Of a stretch of 64,000 nucleotides of DNA, positions 42,101-55,913 are shown one piece after another (the first letter of the stretch is position 1; every line of letters starts with the position of its first letter). Under the pieces are notes generated by a model. It did no database searches, was not told where the DNA came from, and was given only the letters and a program-made list of their open reading frames with translations. Position numbers and translations under genes: made by a program. Source of the DNA: Anthopleura xanthogrammica (Eukaryota; Cnidaria; Anthozoa; Actiniaria; Actiniidae); contig OZ025207.1 of the NCBI GenBank assembly GCA_964019055.1, positions 16,767,357 to 16,831,356 of the forward strand. Direction: 5' to 3'.

Positions 42101-45100
42101 ATGGATGGATGGATGGATGGATGGATGGATGGATGGATGGATGGATGGATGGATGGATGGATGGATGGATGGATGGATGGATGGATGGATGGATGGATGG
42201 ATGGATGGATGGATGGATGGATGGATGGATGGATGGATGGATGGATGGATGGATGGATGGATGGATGGATGGATGGATGGATGGATGGATGGATGGATGG
42301 ATGGATGGATGGATGGATGGATGGATGGATGGATGGATGGATGGATGGATGGATGGATGGATGGATGGATGGATGGATGGATGGATGGATGGATGGATGG
42401 ATGGATGGATGGATGGATGGATGGATGGATGGATGGATGGATGGATGGATGGATGGATGGATGGATGGATGGATGGATGGATGGATGGATGGATGGATGG
42501 ATGGATGGATGGATGGATGGATGGATGGATGGATGGATGGATGGATGGATGGATGGATGGATGGATGGATGGATGGATGGATGGATGGATGGATGGATGG
42601 ATGGATGGATGGATGGATGGATGGATGGATGGATGGATGGATGGATGGATGGATGGATGGATGGATGGATGGATGGATGGATGGATGGATGGATGGATGG
42701 ATGGATGGATGGATGGATGGATGGATGGATGGATGGATGGATGGATGGATGGATGGATGGATGGATGGATGGATGGATGGATGGATGGATGGATGGATGG
42801 ATGGATGGATGGATGGATGGATGGATGGATGGATGGATGGATGGATGGATGGATGGATGGATGGATGGATGGATGGATGGATGGATGGATGGATGGATGG
42901 ATGGATGGATGGATGGATGGATGGATGGATGGATGGATGGATGGATGGATGGATGGATGGATGGATGGATGGATGGATGGATGGATGGATGGATGGATGG
43001 ATGGATGGATGGATGGATGGATGGATGGATGGATGGATGGATGGATGGATGGATGGATGGATGGATGGATGGATGGATGGATGGATGGATGGATGGATGG
43101 ATGGATGGATGGATGGATGGATGGATGGATGGATGGATGGATGGATGGATGGATGGATGGATGGATGGATGGATGGATGGATGGATGGATGGATGGATGG
43201 ATGGATGGATGGATGGATGGATGGATGGATGGATGGATGGATGGATGGATGGATGGATGGATGGATGGATGGATGGATGGATGGATGGATGGATGGATGG
43301 ATGGATGGATGGATGGATGGATGGATGGATGGATGGATGGATGGATGGATGGATGGATGGATGGATGGATGGATGGATGGATGGATGGATGGATGGATGG
43401 ATGGATGGATGGATGGATGGATGGATGGATGGATGGATGGATGGATGGATGGATGGATGGATGGATGGATGGATGGATGGATGGATGGATGGATGGATGG
43501 ATGGATGGATGGATGGATGGATGGATGGATGGATGGATGGATGGATGGATGGATGGATGGATGGATGGATGGATGGATGGATGGATGGATGGATGGATGG
43601 ATGGATGGATGGATGGATGGATGGATGGATGGATGGATGGATGGATGGATGGATGGATGGATGGATGGATGGATGGATGGATGGATGGATGGATGGATGG
43701 ATGGATGGATGGATGGATGGATGGATGGATGGATGGATGGATGGATGGATGGATGGATGGATGGATGGATGGATGGATGGATGGATGGATGGATGGATGG
43801 ATGGATGGATGGATGGATGGATGGATGGATGGATGGATGGATGGATGGATGGATGGATGGATGGATGGATGGATGGATGGATGGATGGATGGATGGATGG
43901 ATGGATGGATGGATGGATGGATGGATGGATGGATGGATGGATGGATGGATGGATGGATGGATGGATGGATGGATGGATGGATGGATGGATGGATGGATGG
44001 ATGGATGGATGGATGGATGGATGGATGGATGGATGGATGGATGGATGGATGGATGGATGGATGGATGGATGGATGGATGGATGGATGGATGGATGGATGG
44101 ATGGATGGATGGATGGATGGATGGATGGATGGATGGATGGATGGATGGATGGATGGATGGATGGATGGATGGATGGATGGATGGATGGATGGATGGATGG
44201 ATGGATGGATGGATGGATGGATGGATGGATGGATGGATGGATGGATGGATGGATGGATGGATGGATGGATGGATGGATGGATGGATGGATGGATGGATGG
44301 ATGGATGGATGGATGGATGGATGGATGGATGGATGGATGGATGGATGGATGGATGGATGGATGGATGGATGGATGGATGGATGGATGGATGGATGGATGG
44401 ATGGATGGATGGATGGATGGATGGATGGATGGATGGATGGATGGATGGATGGATGGATGGATGGATGGATGGATGGATGGATGGATGGATGGATGGATGG
44501 ATGGATGGATGGATGGATGGATGGATGGATGGATGGATGGATGGATGGATGGATGGATGGATGGATGGATGGATGGATGGATGGATGGATGGATGGATGG
44601 ATGGATGGATGGATGGATGGATGGATGGATGGATGGATGGATGGATGGATGGATGGATGGATGGATGGATGGATGGATGGATGGATGGATGGATGGATGG
44701 ATGGATGGATGGATGGATGGATGGATGGATGGATGGATGGATGGATGGATGGATGGATGGATGGATGGATGGATGGATGGATGGATGGATGGATGGATGG
44801 ATGGATGGATGGATGGATGGATGGATGGATGGATGGATGGATGGATGGATGAATGACTAGCTTACGCGATGCCACAGGGACAAGAACTGCTGTCAGATTA
44901 TAAAGTAGTTGGGACTGAGCTGATGTAATTCCACGGTCTCCCTTTACTTTTTGCTGTCCATGAGGAGCCCAACCAGAAGGTGAAGTACAAGATGTCCTTG
45001 TAGTAGATCGCCACCTTATTCCAAAAATATCTCGATGCCTGGGACATATCGATATTTTTTGGGATTCTTCTTCTTGAAAAATACCTAATTAATAATGAAA

Positions 45101-45500
45101 CCCGGCGTTTATAAATTGATTATAGACCTTGTGGCCACATGTACGATGACATAGTCATATATTACACAAGAGACATAAATGCTTGTGATCAGTGTTATCA
45201 AGTCACTATAAAACTTTGCGGTGCTTATGTCTGTGTAGTTTAAAAAAAGAGTGGCCGAAATAGGACAGATATAAACTATATATATAGTCATATTAAATCA
45301 AGTAAAATAAACTTACCTGCTCTAGCCAAAAGGAGATCTTTCTCAACCTTCAAAGCTGAATCATAGCAGTCAAAACTCTTTAGGTGTCTTTTGATTTTTT
45401 TCGTACACTCCCCGATTAATACGCATGTAGAGTTAGCGGGGTTATACAAACTACTGCCGCAAAAACCTCCAACATATGCAGCGTAGTTGCACGATGCCAT
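36159..45500 (-). CDS. Putative DDE/D transposase gene, five exons (copy 1)
   Basis: Exons on the minus strand: 45317-45500, 40052-40206, 38865-39880, 37369-38359 and 36159-37063. All have GT-AG borders and compatible phases. The protein is about 1,080 residues. Exons 1-2 hold Cys pairs (ICKKC at the join). Exon 3 has [15 protein letters not shown]. Exon 4 has [10 protein letters not shown], a His/Cys cluster [12 protein letters not shown], then [19 protein letters not shown] and [11 protein letters not shown], candidate catalytic aspartates of an RNase H-like fold. Exon 5 has a C-C-H-C finger starting CPIDGC, GWALK, and a C-terminus ([14 protein letters not shown] onward) resembling SAP-type DNA-binding helices. 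Exon 3 is one base short, shifting frame at 39290-39293. Start: ATG at 45500 in AACATGG context. Related proteins recur in marine invertebrates, from memory. Confidence 0.65.
40286..44850. repeat. (GGAT)n satellite in intron 1, 4565 bp
   Basis: About 1,141 perfect tetranucleotide units with no interruption visible, preceded by five TGCA units (40266-40285). It lies inside intron 1 of the transposase-like gene. All three + frames are open (Trp-Met-Asp-Gly repeats) only because of the unit. The complementary strand is the pyrimidine-rich ATCC repeat. Confidence 0.95.
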
Positions 45501-45767
45501 GTTGCAACTAAGATATACTCACTACTAGTGACTGGACGTTTAACTGGTGATTTCTATAGTTTGAACCAGTTACTAACAGGTTTTATAGCTGGGCAATTTG
45601 TTTCGAAAAAGTCACGCGTATCCTATGTGTTGCAATGTGTACATTCCCAGATCTCTTATTACCGAAAATACTTTACCAATAACAATAACAAATTTTCACC
45701 ACGGCTTCTGATTACAAGACAATTAATTTCAGTATATATAAAGCCATACAATAAAAAATAGATTTAA

Positions 45768-45875
45768 TTAATCGTCAGAAGAGGGTGCATTATTTTGTAT
45801 ATTTATAATACATTCATTCATGAACTCTCGGGATTCCTGTGTGTCACGCTTTCTCGATATCCCCTGCGACGCCAT
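45768..45875 (-). CDS. 35-codon upstream ORF (copy 1)
   Basis: The ATG in strong context (GACATGG) opens MASQGISRKRDTQ and ends with a stop about 270 bp before the start of transposase exon 1. It lies about 70 bp downstream of the TATAAAAG box at 45944-45951. It crosses the inner edge of the terminal repeat; the left repeat encodes only its first 18 codons. It could be an upstream ORF controlling translation, or a small protein. No family recognised. Confidence 0.35.
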   Translation of the reverse strand: MASQGISRKRDTQESREFMNECIINIQNNAPSSDD

Positions 45876-46173
45876 GTCGTGTTGACATGTGATGTTTATG
45901 TCCCTAGTTTTATAGCAGTTTAGCTTTAGTATCTGGGTGAATTCTTTTATAAAAAGAACTTCTATGGAACTGAAACACTCTTTCAATCTCCACTTGAAAT
46001 GCTAAACGATGGATTGCTATTCGACACGAAGACTTTGGAGAGGAGTAGAATTATCACTTTACCGATGTTTACTTCACGGGATATGCGAGTTTTCAACTGT
46101 CACAAATGATCGCTGTAAACGGCATTTTCAGGTAAGACACTCAAAAACTCACAAAATAATTCCTTCAGTTGTG
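45820..46173. repeat. Partial right TIR (copy 1), ends at gap
   Basis: Identical, as far as checked, to 55858-56211. It stops at the N run, so copy 1 lacks the outer 660 bp of its terminal repeat. Confidence 0.85.
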
Positions 46174-46373
46174 NNNNNNNNNNNNNNNNNNNNNNNNNNN
46201 NNNNNNNNNNNNNNNNNNNNNNNNNNNNNNNNNNNNNNNNNNNNNNNNNNNNNNNNNNNNNNNNNNNNNNNNNNNNNNNNNNNNNNNNNNNNNNNNNNNN
46301 NNNNNNNNNNNNNNNNNNNNNNNNNNNNNNNNNNNNNNNNNNNNNNNNNNNNNNNNNNNNNNNNNNNNNNNNN
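46174..46373. other. Assembly gap (200 N)
   Basis: Exactly 200 N, a conventional placeholder for a gap of unknown size. Sequence on its right starts in the middle of exon 5 of the element gene (equivalent of 36488). Confidence 0.98.
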
Positions 46374-49300
46374 ACTTTATCTGTTTGGCTGATAAAAACT
46401 CTTCCACTGTAAATCTACGCTTCCCGTCATCATTTTTGGCGTGTCTCATGTCGATTGAGACCTGTTCAGGGTCTGCTTTATGGCCACTTTGTTGTCCGAT
46501 CTTAAACTTGTCGTCGAGGTACTGTCTTTGGTTGATGGTAAAGCGTCCTTTCTTTTTTGATGTTTTTAATGCCCATCCTTGTAAAAGCTTCTCTGTTGGA
46601 GCACTTGATGGAGCATCGCCGGCTATACTTGGCTGCTTACTCGTTCCTTCCAGGAGCTTTTCCCTGTAAAGAATCTTGGCTTTGTCAAGAAGGGCGTGTC
46701 TTTCTTCGACAAACTTACACTTTCCATACAGGATGTGATGCTCTAGATTGGTATGGCGCTGGAACGTACACACACAACCATCAATTGGACAAGAGTAAAG
46801 TTGGCTTTCAGATAGCTGTTGTTGCTCTATTGTTACTTTTTCCTTCTGTCCAAGTGGTTTGCTGTCAGATACTCTAGGGGTGATATCCACAAATTCACCA
46901 GCAGTGAAATTAGAGCTTGTGAGGATATTCTGGGACAAGCAGCTGTGGACTAATTATAAACAAATTAATATCTCACATAGCACATACCTCGAATCGAAAA
47001 ATTGAGCCCGATTTTGACAACTATTGTTCTTGCCTGGCCTTACCTCTAATACATGTAAAAGCTCTATTGTGTTCGAACATGATCACGAGGCTAGTCAGTC
47101 AAGAGCAATAGCAGGTCGCCATATTTTGATTCGGTCTATACATAGATTGTCTTCCTTGTGTGATCTTATTTTATGGTTTGGTTCTCTTGTAACATTATCT
47201 GAATAAAAGTAATGTATGCGCACTATGTACTGCTTTGCTATCTAACAGTTTTACCTTTTAAATTCGACCATGGTATAACATTTCCTTCACCGATCTTGTA
47301 CGATTTCCATGTCACCAAACCCCTTTTCTCGTAGGAGAAGTTATTGAGGGTACTAACTCCTTCAATCTTATCCTCTGCTGATGTTCTGTGCTGTCCTCCC
47401 AAGTCTACCAATGCGACTCTAACACCATGGACACCACCATATGATAGCATTGCATCTTTTAATTGGGAAGCTGTCAGCACGTCGTTGCCTTCGTTGATGT
47501 ACCGACGCACATGGGCTTTAATGGTCGCGGCTTTTCGGTCACAAGCACCTTTTCCCCCCTGTGGATCACTGAAGTCAAATCTTTGAATTTTTATTCCAGT
47601 TGATTCCATTAGATGACAGGCTGACAACATGGCAACACTGTGGTAGCAGCCTGCGTTATCAGCTCGGAGAAAGGCTTTCTCGATTTCGGGGTGGCTTTCT
47701 TTTAATGCGCACAGCAAATGTTCGACAATTAGTAGGACGTCATCAGTTTCTTGGCTGCAGTTCTCGCAAATATGTACGAACACTTGGTGCTGAAGCTTGC
47801 CTGTGATCTTACGGACAACAACGCTGATATGCCATGAGACTTGCGTCTCGCGGTATTTTTGAGGGAGGAATTTCATGGCCCAATCTAGAGTAATCAATAT
47901 GCTCGATTCGTTCAATTCGTCTAAGAGGTCGGTCCGTGCTTTGTCTTGCTGCGTCGTTCTCAACTGGTGAGCTTTCCATGCATCAACTGCCTGCACAGCC
48001 TGTCGGTACAAATACGTCAAATTGTCGCGTTCTTCGTCGGTCAATTGAGCGTTGTACAGTGAAGACTTGATCTCCTGTATTGTCACCTTTAGATCATCAC
48101 AAGAGGAACAGCTTTTATCATGAGCATGATCACACTCAACACTGAGTTGCTTATCGTTTGCATCACTTAGAGCGTAAACTCTACAATGGTCTGGAACACT
48201 GGAGTTGTCGGTAACGTGTATCTAAAAAAGGGAGAGAAACATTTAGTAGAATTCATTCATATTATCATTTCTCGCTTATTTGTTATCTATCTTATCTTTC
48301 TAGTTTTATATCTTACTAGTACCTAGTTTGGATATTTTCTGTTTTGTTTTTTATCCTTTGTGTTTGCATTTATTAATTTGTTTTCAGTCTTCTCAATCAA
48401 TAAAGTATAATCAGTTCTCCCTTTGTTTCTTGTACTAATTATGTGTACAGTAACTAGTGCCATTGCGTACCAAATCCTTTGTTTTCTATTTAACAATTTT
48501 CGACAAAGGCGAATTGAATATCGGTGAAAGAGAGACAAAGTCGAGGATATTATTTACCTATATTGACGGAAGGGGACTCGGTTTGCGGTCTCTGTTCGTT
48601 TTTATGACCTCGAGCACAGTTTCAGCTCTCTTTCTGCACTTTTGTGGCCACTAAGATTTGATGGCAATGGTACGTAGTGAGTGTCATTAGCTAACAAAAC
48701 GAATACTATTGTTACAAACGTATTACCTTGTAGTCTGCTTTAAGATATTGCTTTCCTTCTTTCAGCGACTGTCCACATTTTTGAACCCATTGCCTGTTTT
48801 GTCCACAATCACCAAGTTTTTCAGCGATGGAAACCAAATCATCAATAGCTTTTGCTCCCTCTGCTGTAAAGTAATCTAATCCCTGTAGCAATTTCCGTAC
48901 CGATGCAGAACAGGATGATAGTATGCGTAGCATCGTAGATTCACTAAATGGAGTAAAGTTGCTCTCTACACAAAACTGGCTGTACTGGTCTACTATGCGT
49001 TGAGGGATCATCGATCTGATCACATTAGGTGTTTCTATGACTTTTCCGTTGCTGAGATGTAAATAGCGCTGGCCAAAGGGGAGGTCTTGGATAACGTGTG
49101 GGCTTGTAATAAATGATAAGAAATGGTCTAACTGGATATCGTCCACTCGCATTTTGTAATTTCCAAGGGTACACCACGCCCATAATTAGATTTATGTTGC
49201 CTGGCGACTTTAATTCGATATTCTGTGACACCAGGTATGTATTGTTGGATGACTGATGATGGTACGAGATCCGCCATAATTGATAAGATCTGTCTTCGAG

Positions 49301-52300
49301 TGTCCCAACTGGCAGCGTTCTCATATGTTTCTGCTAACGCACAGAGATATTTTTCATCTTCTTGCTTGGATGTTAACCCTAAAGCTATTTCCACAGACTG
49401 AGATTTCTTTAATCCTAACCAAAGGGATCCCGGGTCGTCTGGAGCAATTACTTCCAACGAAGATACTACAGCATCTTTCGCTTTAGAAATGCGATCTTTT
49501 TTCGTTCGCGCGCTTGAGTACTCCCATTTCTTTTTGGACTGCTTTATAGGATCTTTCCCACTCGATGAAAGGAATTCATTCAACTTCAAACGGCGCACAG
49601 CTAAGGTAGATTCATTGCTTTTATTTCCGTTTGATCCATTGCTGCTTTCTGAGCTTTCTGTGTGGTAAAAGCTTTGTTCTGACGTAATGTTAAGACTCTT
49701 AAGCCCTTCACACATATCGTCGCTTTCGTCACTTATCTTGATCTGCAAAGTAACAGTTGCATATAACTAAATAGTAGTAAGAATAAGTTGGAAGAAATAT
49801 CACAAACCCTAAGAACTTAATTCTAATTTTCTAATAATATAAACGAATCACGCACTGAATTTTTACCCATCACACGTTAGCTTCCTGAGTACGGCGTGTT
49901 TTATCAGACTCACCTCATCACCTGTTGACGATTGAGGAGGTTGTAGGCTCTCTGCAGTGGGGAGAGTAACAGGATCAGGTGCATCCCCAACGTCTTCGAC
50001 GACAGGGGGAATACCAGATTCAGAAAGTGGTGCCTTTGTTAGTTCAAGTCTGCACTTCTTACAAATTGCTGAAGAAGATACAAATTGCACAGTTCAGAAT
50101 TCGGGAGTAACATTGATAATGAATGAATGCATGCATGCATGCATGCATGGATGGATGGATGGATGGATGGATGGATGGATGGATGGATGGATGGATGGAT
50201 GGATGGATGGATGGATGGATGGATGGATGGATGGATGGATGGATGGATGGATGGATGGATGGATGGATGGATGGATGGATGGATGGATGGATGGATGGAT
50301 GGATGGATGGATGGATGGATGGATGGATGGATGGATGGATGGATGGATGGATGGATGGATGGATGGATGGATGGATGGATGGATGGATGGATGGATGGAT
50401 GGATGGATGGATGGATGGATGGATGGATGGATGGATGGATGGATGGATGGATGGATGGATGGATGGATGGATGGATGGATGGATGGATGGATGGATGGAT
50501 GGATGGATGGATGGATGGATGGATGGATGGATGGATGGATGGATGGATGGATGGATGGATGGATGGATGGATGGATGGATGGATGGATGGATGGATGGAT
50601 GGATGGATGGATGGATGGATGGATGGATGGATGGATGGATGGATGGATGGATGGATGGATGGATGGATGGATGGATGGATGGATGGATGGATGGATGGAT
50701 GGATGGATGGATGGATGGATGGATGGATGGATGGATGGATGGATGGATGGATGGATGGATGGATGGATGGATGGATGGATGGATGGATGGATGGATGGAT
50801 GGATGGATGGATGGATGGATGGATGGATGGATGGATGGATGGATGGATGGATGGATGGATGGATGGATGGATGGATGGATGGATGGATGGATGGATGGAT
50901 GGATGGATGGATGGATGGATGGATGGATGGATGGATGGATGGATGGATGGATGGATGGATGGATGGATGGATGGATGGATGGATGGATGGATGGATGGAT
51001 GGATGGATGGATGGATGGATGGATGGATGGATGGATGGATGGATGGATGGATGGATGGATGGATGGATGGATGGATGGATGGATGGATGGATGGATGGAT
51101 GGATGGATGGATGGATGGATGGATGGATGGATGGATGGATGGATGGATGGATGGATGGATGGATGGATGGATGGATGGATGGATGGATGGATGGATGGAT
51201 GGATGGATGGATGGATGGATGGATGGATGGATGGATGGATGGATGGATGGATGGATGGATGGATGGATGGATGGATGGATGGATGGATGGATGGATGGAT
51301 GGATGGATGGATGGATGGATGGATGGATGGATGGATGGATGGATGGATGGATGGATGGATGGATGGATGGATGGATGGATGGATGGATGGATGGATGGAT
51401 GGATGGATGGATGGATGGATGGATGGATGGATGGATGGATGGATGGATGGATGGATGGATGGATGGATGGATGGATGGATGGATGGATGGATGGATGGAT
51501 GGATGGATGGATGGATGGATGGATGGATGGATGGATGGATGGATGGATGGATGGATGGATGGATGGATGGATGGATGGATGGATGGATGGATGGATGGAT
51601 GGATGGATGGATGGATGGATGGATGGATGGATGGATGGATGGATGGATGGATGGATGGATGGATGGATGGATGGATGGATGGATGGATGGATGGATGGAT
51701 GGATGGATGGATGGATGGATGGATGGATGGATGGATGGATGGATGGATGGATGGATGGATGGATGGATGGATGGATGGATGGATGGATGGATGGATGGAT
51801 GGATGGATGGATGGATGGATGGATGGATGGATGGATGGATGGATGGATGGATGGATGGATGGATGGATGGATGGATGGATGGATGGATGGATGGATGGAT
51901 GGATGGATGGATGGATGGATGGATGGATGGATGGATGGATGGATGGATGGATGGATGGATGGATGGATGGATGGATGGATGGATGGATGGATGGATGGAT
52001 GGATGGATGGATGGATGGATGGATGGATGGATGGATGGATGGATGGATGGATGGATGGATGGATGGATGGATGGATGGATGGATGGATGGATGGATGGAT
52101 GGATGGATGGATGGATGGATGGATGGATGGATGGATGGATGGATGGATGGATGGATGGATGGATGGATGGATGGATGGATGGATGGATGGATGGATGGAT
52201 GGATGGATGGATGGATGGATGGATGGATGGATGGATGGATGGATGGATGGATGGATGGATGGATGGATGGATGGATGGATGGATGGATGGATGGATGGAT

Positions 52301-55300
52301 GGATGGATGGATGGATGGATGGATGGATGGATGGATGGATGGATGGATGGATGGATGGATGGATGGATGGATGGATGGATGGATGGATGGATGGATGGAT
52401 GGATGGATGGATGGATGGATGGATGGATGGATGGATGGATGGATGGATGGATGGATGGATGGATGGATGGATGGATGGATGGATGGATGGATGGATGGAT
52501 GGATGGATGGATGGATGGATGGATGGATGGATGGATGGATGGATGGATGGATGGATGGATGGATGGATGGATGGATGGATGGATGGATGGATGGATGGAT
52601 GGATGGATGGATGGATGGATGGATGGATGGATGGATGGATGGATGGATGGATGGATGGATGGATGGATGGATGGATGGATGGATGGATGGATGGATGGAT
52701 GGATGGATGGATGGATGGATGGATGGATGGATGGATGGATGGATGGATGGATGGATGGATGGATGGATGGATGGATGGATGGATGGATGGATGGATGGAT
52801 GGATGGATGGATGGATGGATGGATGGATGGATGGATGGATGGATGGATGGATGGATGGATGGATGGATGGATGGATGGATGGATGGATGGATGGATGGAT
52901 GGATGGATGGATGGATGGATGGATGGATGGATGGATGGATGGATGGATGGATGGATGGATGGATGGATGGATGGATGGATGGATGGATGGATGGATGGAT
53001 GGATGGATGGATGGATGGATGGATGGATGGATGGATGGATGGATGGATGGATGGATGGATGGATGGATGGATGGATGGATGGATGGATGGATGGATGGAT
53101 GGATGGATGGATGGATGGATGGATGGATGGATGGATGGATGGATGGATGGATGGATGGATGGATGGATGGATGGATGGATGGATGGATGGATGGATGGAT
53201 GGATGGATGGATGGATGGATGGATGGATGGATGGATGGATGGATGGATGGATGGATGGATGGATGGATGGATGGATGGATGGATGGATGGATGGATGGAT
53301 GGATGGATGGATGGATGGATGGATGGATGGATGGATGGATGGATGGATGGATGGATGGATGGATGGATGGATGGATGGATGGATGGATGGATGGATGGAT
53401 GGATGGATGGATGGATGGATGGATGGATGGATGGATGGATGGATGGATGGATGGATGGATGGATGGATGGATGGATGGATGGATGGATGGATGGATGGAT
53501 GGATGGATGGATGGATGGATGGATGGATGGATGGATGGATGGATGGATGGATGGATGGATGGATGGATGGATGGATGGATGGATGGATGGATGGATGGAT
53601 GGATGGATGGATGGATGGATGGATGGATGGATGGATGGATGGATGGATGGATGGATGGATGGATGGATGGATGGATGGATGGATGGATGGATGGATGGAT
53701 GGATGGATGGATGGATGGATGGATGGATGGATGGATGGATGGATGGATGGATGGATGGATGGATGGATGGATGGATGGATGGATGGATGGATGGATGGAT
53801 GGATGGATGGATGGATGGATGGATGGATGGATGGATGGATGGATGGATGGATGGATGGATGGATGGATGGATGGATGGATGGATGGATGGATGGATGGAT
53901 GGATGGATGGATGGATGGATGGATGGATGGATGGATGGATGGATGGATGGATGGATGGATGGATGGATGGATGGATGGATGGATGGATGGATGGATGGAT
54001 GGATGGATGGATGGATGGATGGATGGATGGATGGATGGATGGATGGATGGATGGATGGATGGATGGATGGATGGATGGATGGATGGATGGATGGATGGAT
54101 GGATGGATGGATGGATGGATGGATGGATGGATGGATGGATGGATGGATGGATGGATGGATGGATGGATGGATGGATGGATGGATGGATGGATGGATGGAT
54201 GGATGGATGGATGGATGGATGGATGGATGGATGGATGGATGGATGGATGGATGGATGGATGGATGGATGGATGGATGGATGGATGGATGGATGGATGGAT
54301 GGATGGATGGATGGATGGATGGATGGATGGATGGATGGATGGATGGATGGATGGATGGATGGATGGATGGATGGATGGATGGATGGATGGATGGATGGAT
54401 GGATGGATGGATGGATGGATGGATGGATGGATGGATGGATGGATGGATGGATGGATGGATGGATGGATGGATGGATGGATGGATGGATGGATGGATGGAT
54501 GGATGGATGGATGGATGGATGGATGGATGGATGGATGGATGGATGGATGGATGGATGGATGGATGGATGGATGGATGGATGGATGGATGGATGGATGGAT
54601 GGATGGATGGATGGATGGATGGATGGATGGATGGATGGATGGATGGATGGATGGATGGATGGATGGATGGATGGATGGATGGATGGATGGATGGATGGAT
54701 GGATGGATGGATGGATGGATGGATGGATGGATGGATGGATGGATGGATGGATGGATGGATGGATGGATGGATGGATGGATGGATGGATGGATGGATGGAT
54801 GGATGGATGGATGGATGGATGGATGGATGGATGGATGGATGGATGGATGGATGGATGGATGGATGGATGGATGGATGGATGGATGGATGAATGACTAGCT
54901 TACGCGATGCCACAGGGACAAGAACTGCTGTCAGATTATAAAGTAGTTGGGACTGAGCTGATGTAATTCCACGGTCTCCCTTTACTTTTTGCTGTCCATG
55001 AGGAGCCCAACCAGAAGGTGAAGTACAAGATGTCCTTGTAGTAGATCGCCACCTTATTCCAAAAATATCTCGATGCCTGGGACATATCGATATTTTTTGG
55101 GATTCTTCTTCTTGAAAAATACCTAATTAATAATGAAACCCGGCGTTTATAAATTGATTATAGACCTTGTGGCCACATGTACGATGACATAGTCATATAT
55201 TACACAAGAGACATAAATGCTTGTGATCAGTGTTATCAAGTCACTATAAAACTTTGCGGTGCTTATGTCTGTGTAGTTTAAAAAAAGAGTGGCCGAAATA

Positions 55301-55538
55301 GGACAGATATAAACTATATATATAGTCATATTAAATCAAGTAAAATAAACTTACCTGCTCTAGCCAAAAGGAGATCTTTCTCAACCTTCAAAGCTGAATC
55401 ATAGCAGTCAAAACTCTTTAGGTGTCTTTTGATTTTTTTCGTACACTCCCCGATTAATACGCATGTAGAGTTAGCGGGGTTATACAAACTACTGCCGCAA
55501 AAACCTCCAACATATGCAGCGTAGTTGCACGATGCCAT
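46374..55538 (-). pseudogene. Transposase-like gene, copy 2 (3' end lost at gap)
   Basis: Exons: 55355-55538, 49914-50068, 48727-49742, 47255-48221 and 46374-46949 (cut by the gap). Apart from the array length the sequence matches copy 1 closely, including the one-base frameshift in exon 3 (49152-49155). The difference found is a 24-bp in-frame deletion in exon 4, at about 47839/47840. It removes eight residues around Asp-Trp-Phe-Ala-Lys-Arg-Gly, shortly after the first candidate catalytic Asp. Missing C-terminal residues reflect the gap, not necessarily biology. Confidence 0.65.
50148..54888. repeat. (GGAT)n satellite, copy 2, 4741 bp
   Basis: About 1,185 perfect units in the same intron position as copy 1, with the same TGCA lead-in and the same exit (gaatgactagc). 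It is 176 bp longer, exactly 44 units. Confidence 0.95.
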
Positions 55539-55805
55539 GTTGCAACTAAGATATACTCACTACTAGTGACTGGACGTTTAACTGGTGATTTCTATAGTTT
55601 GAACCAGTTACTAACAGGTTTTATAGCTGGGCAATTTGTTTCGAAAAAGTCACGCGTATCCTATGTGTTGCAATGTGTACATTCCCAGATCTCTTATTAC
55701 CGAAAATACTTTACCAATAACAATAACAAATTTTCACCACGGCTTCTGATTACAAGACAATTAATTTCAGTATATATAAAGCCATACAATAAAAAATAGA
55801 TTTAA

Positions 55806-55913
55806 TTAATCGTCAGAAGAGGGTGCATTATTTTGTATATTTATAATACATTCATTCATGAACTCTCGGGATTCCTGTGTGTCACGCTTTCTCGATATCC
55901 CCTGCGACGCCAT
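55806..55913 (-). CDS. 35-codon upstream ORF (copy 2)
   Basis: Same reading frame as 45768-45875, unchanged. It lies 5' of exon 1 of copy 2. Basic N-terminal half, acidic end (Ser-Ser-Asp-Asp). Confidence 0.35.
   Translation of the reverse strand: MASQGISRKRDTQESREFMNECIINIQNNAPSSDD

Noticed and set aside
40095..44875. Very long open frames (over 1,500 codons) on both strands across the GGAT array
   Set aside because: They are translations of a tetranucleotide repeat, open in all + frames because three units make 12 nt without a stop. The same applies to 49957-54913.
46009..46669. Frames running through the N run
   Set aside because: Undefined bases; no information.
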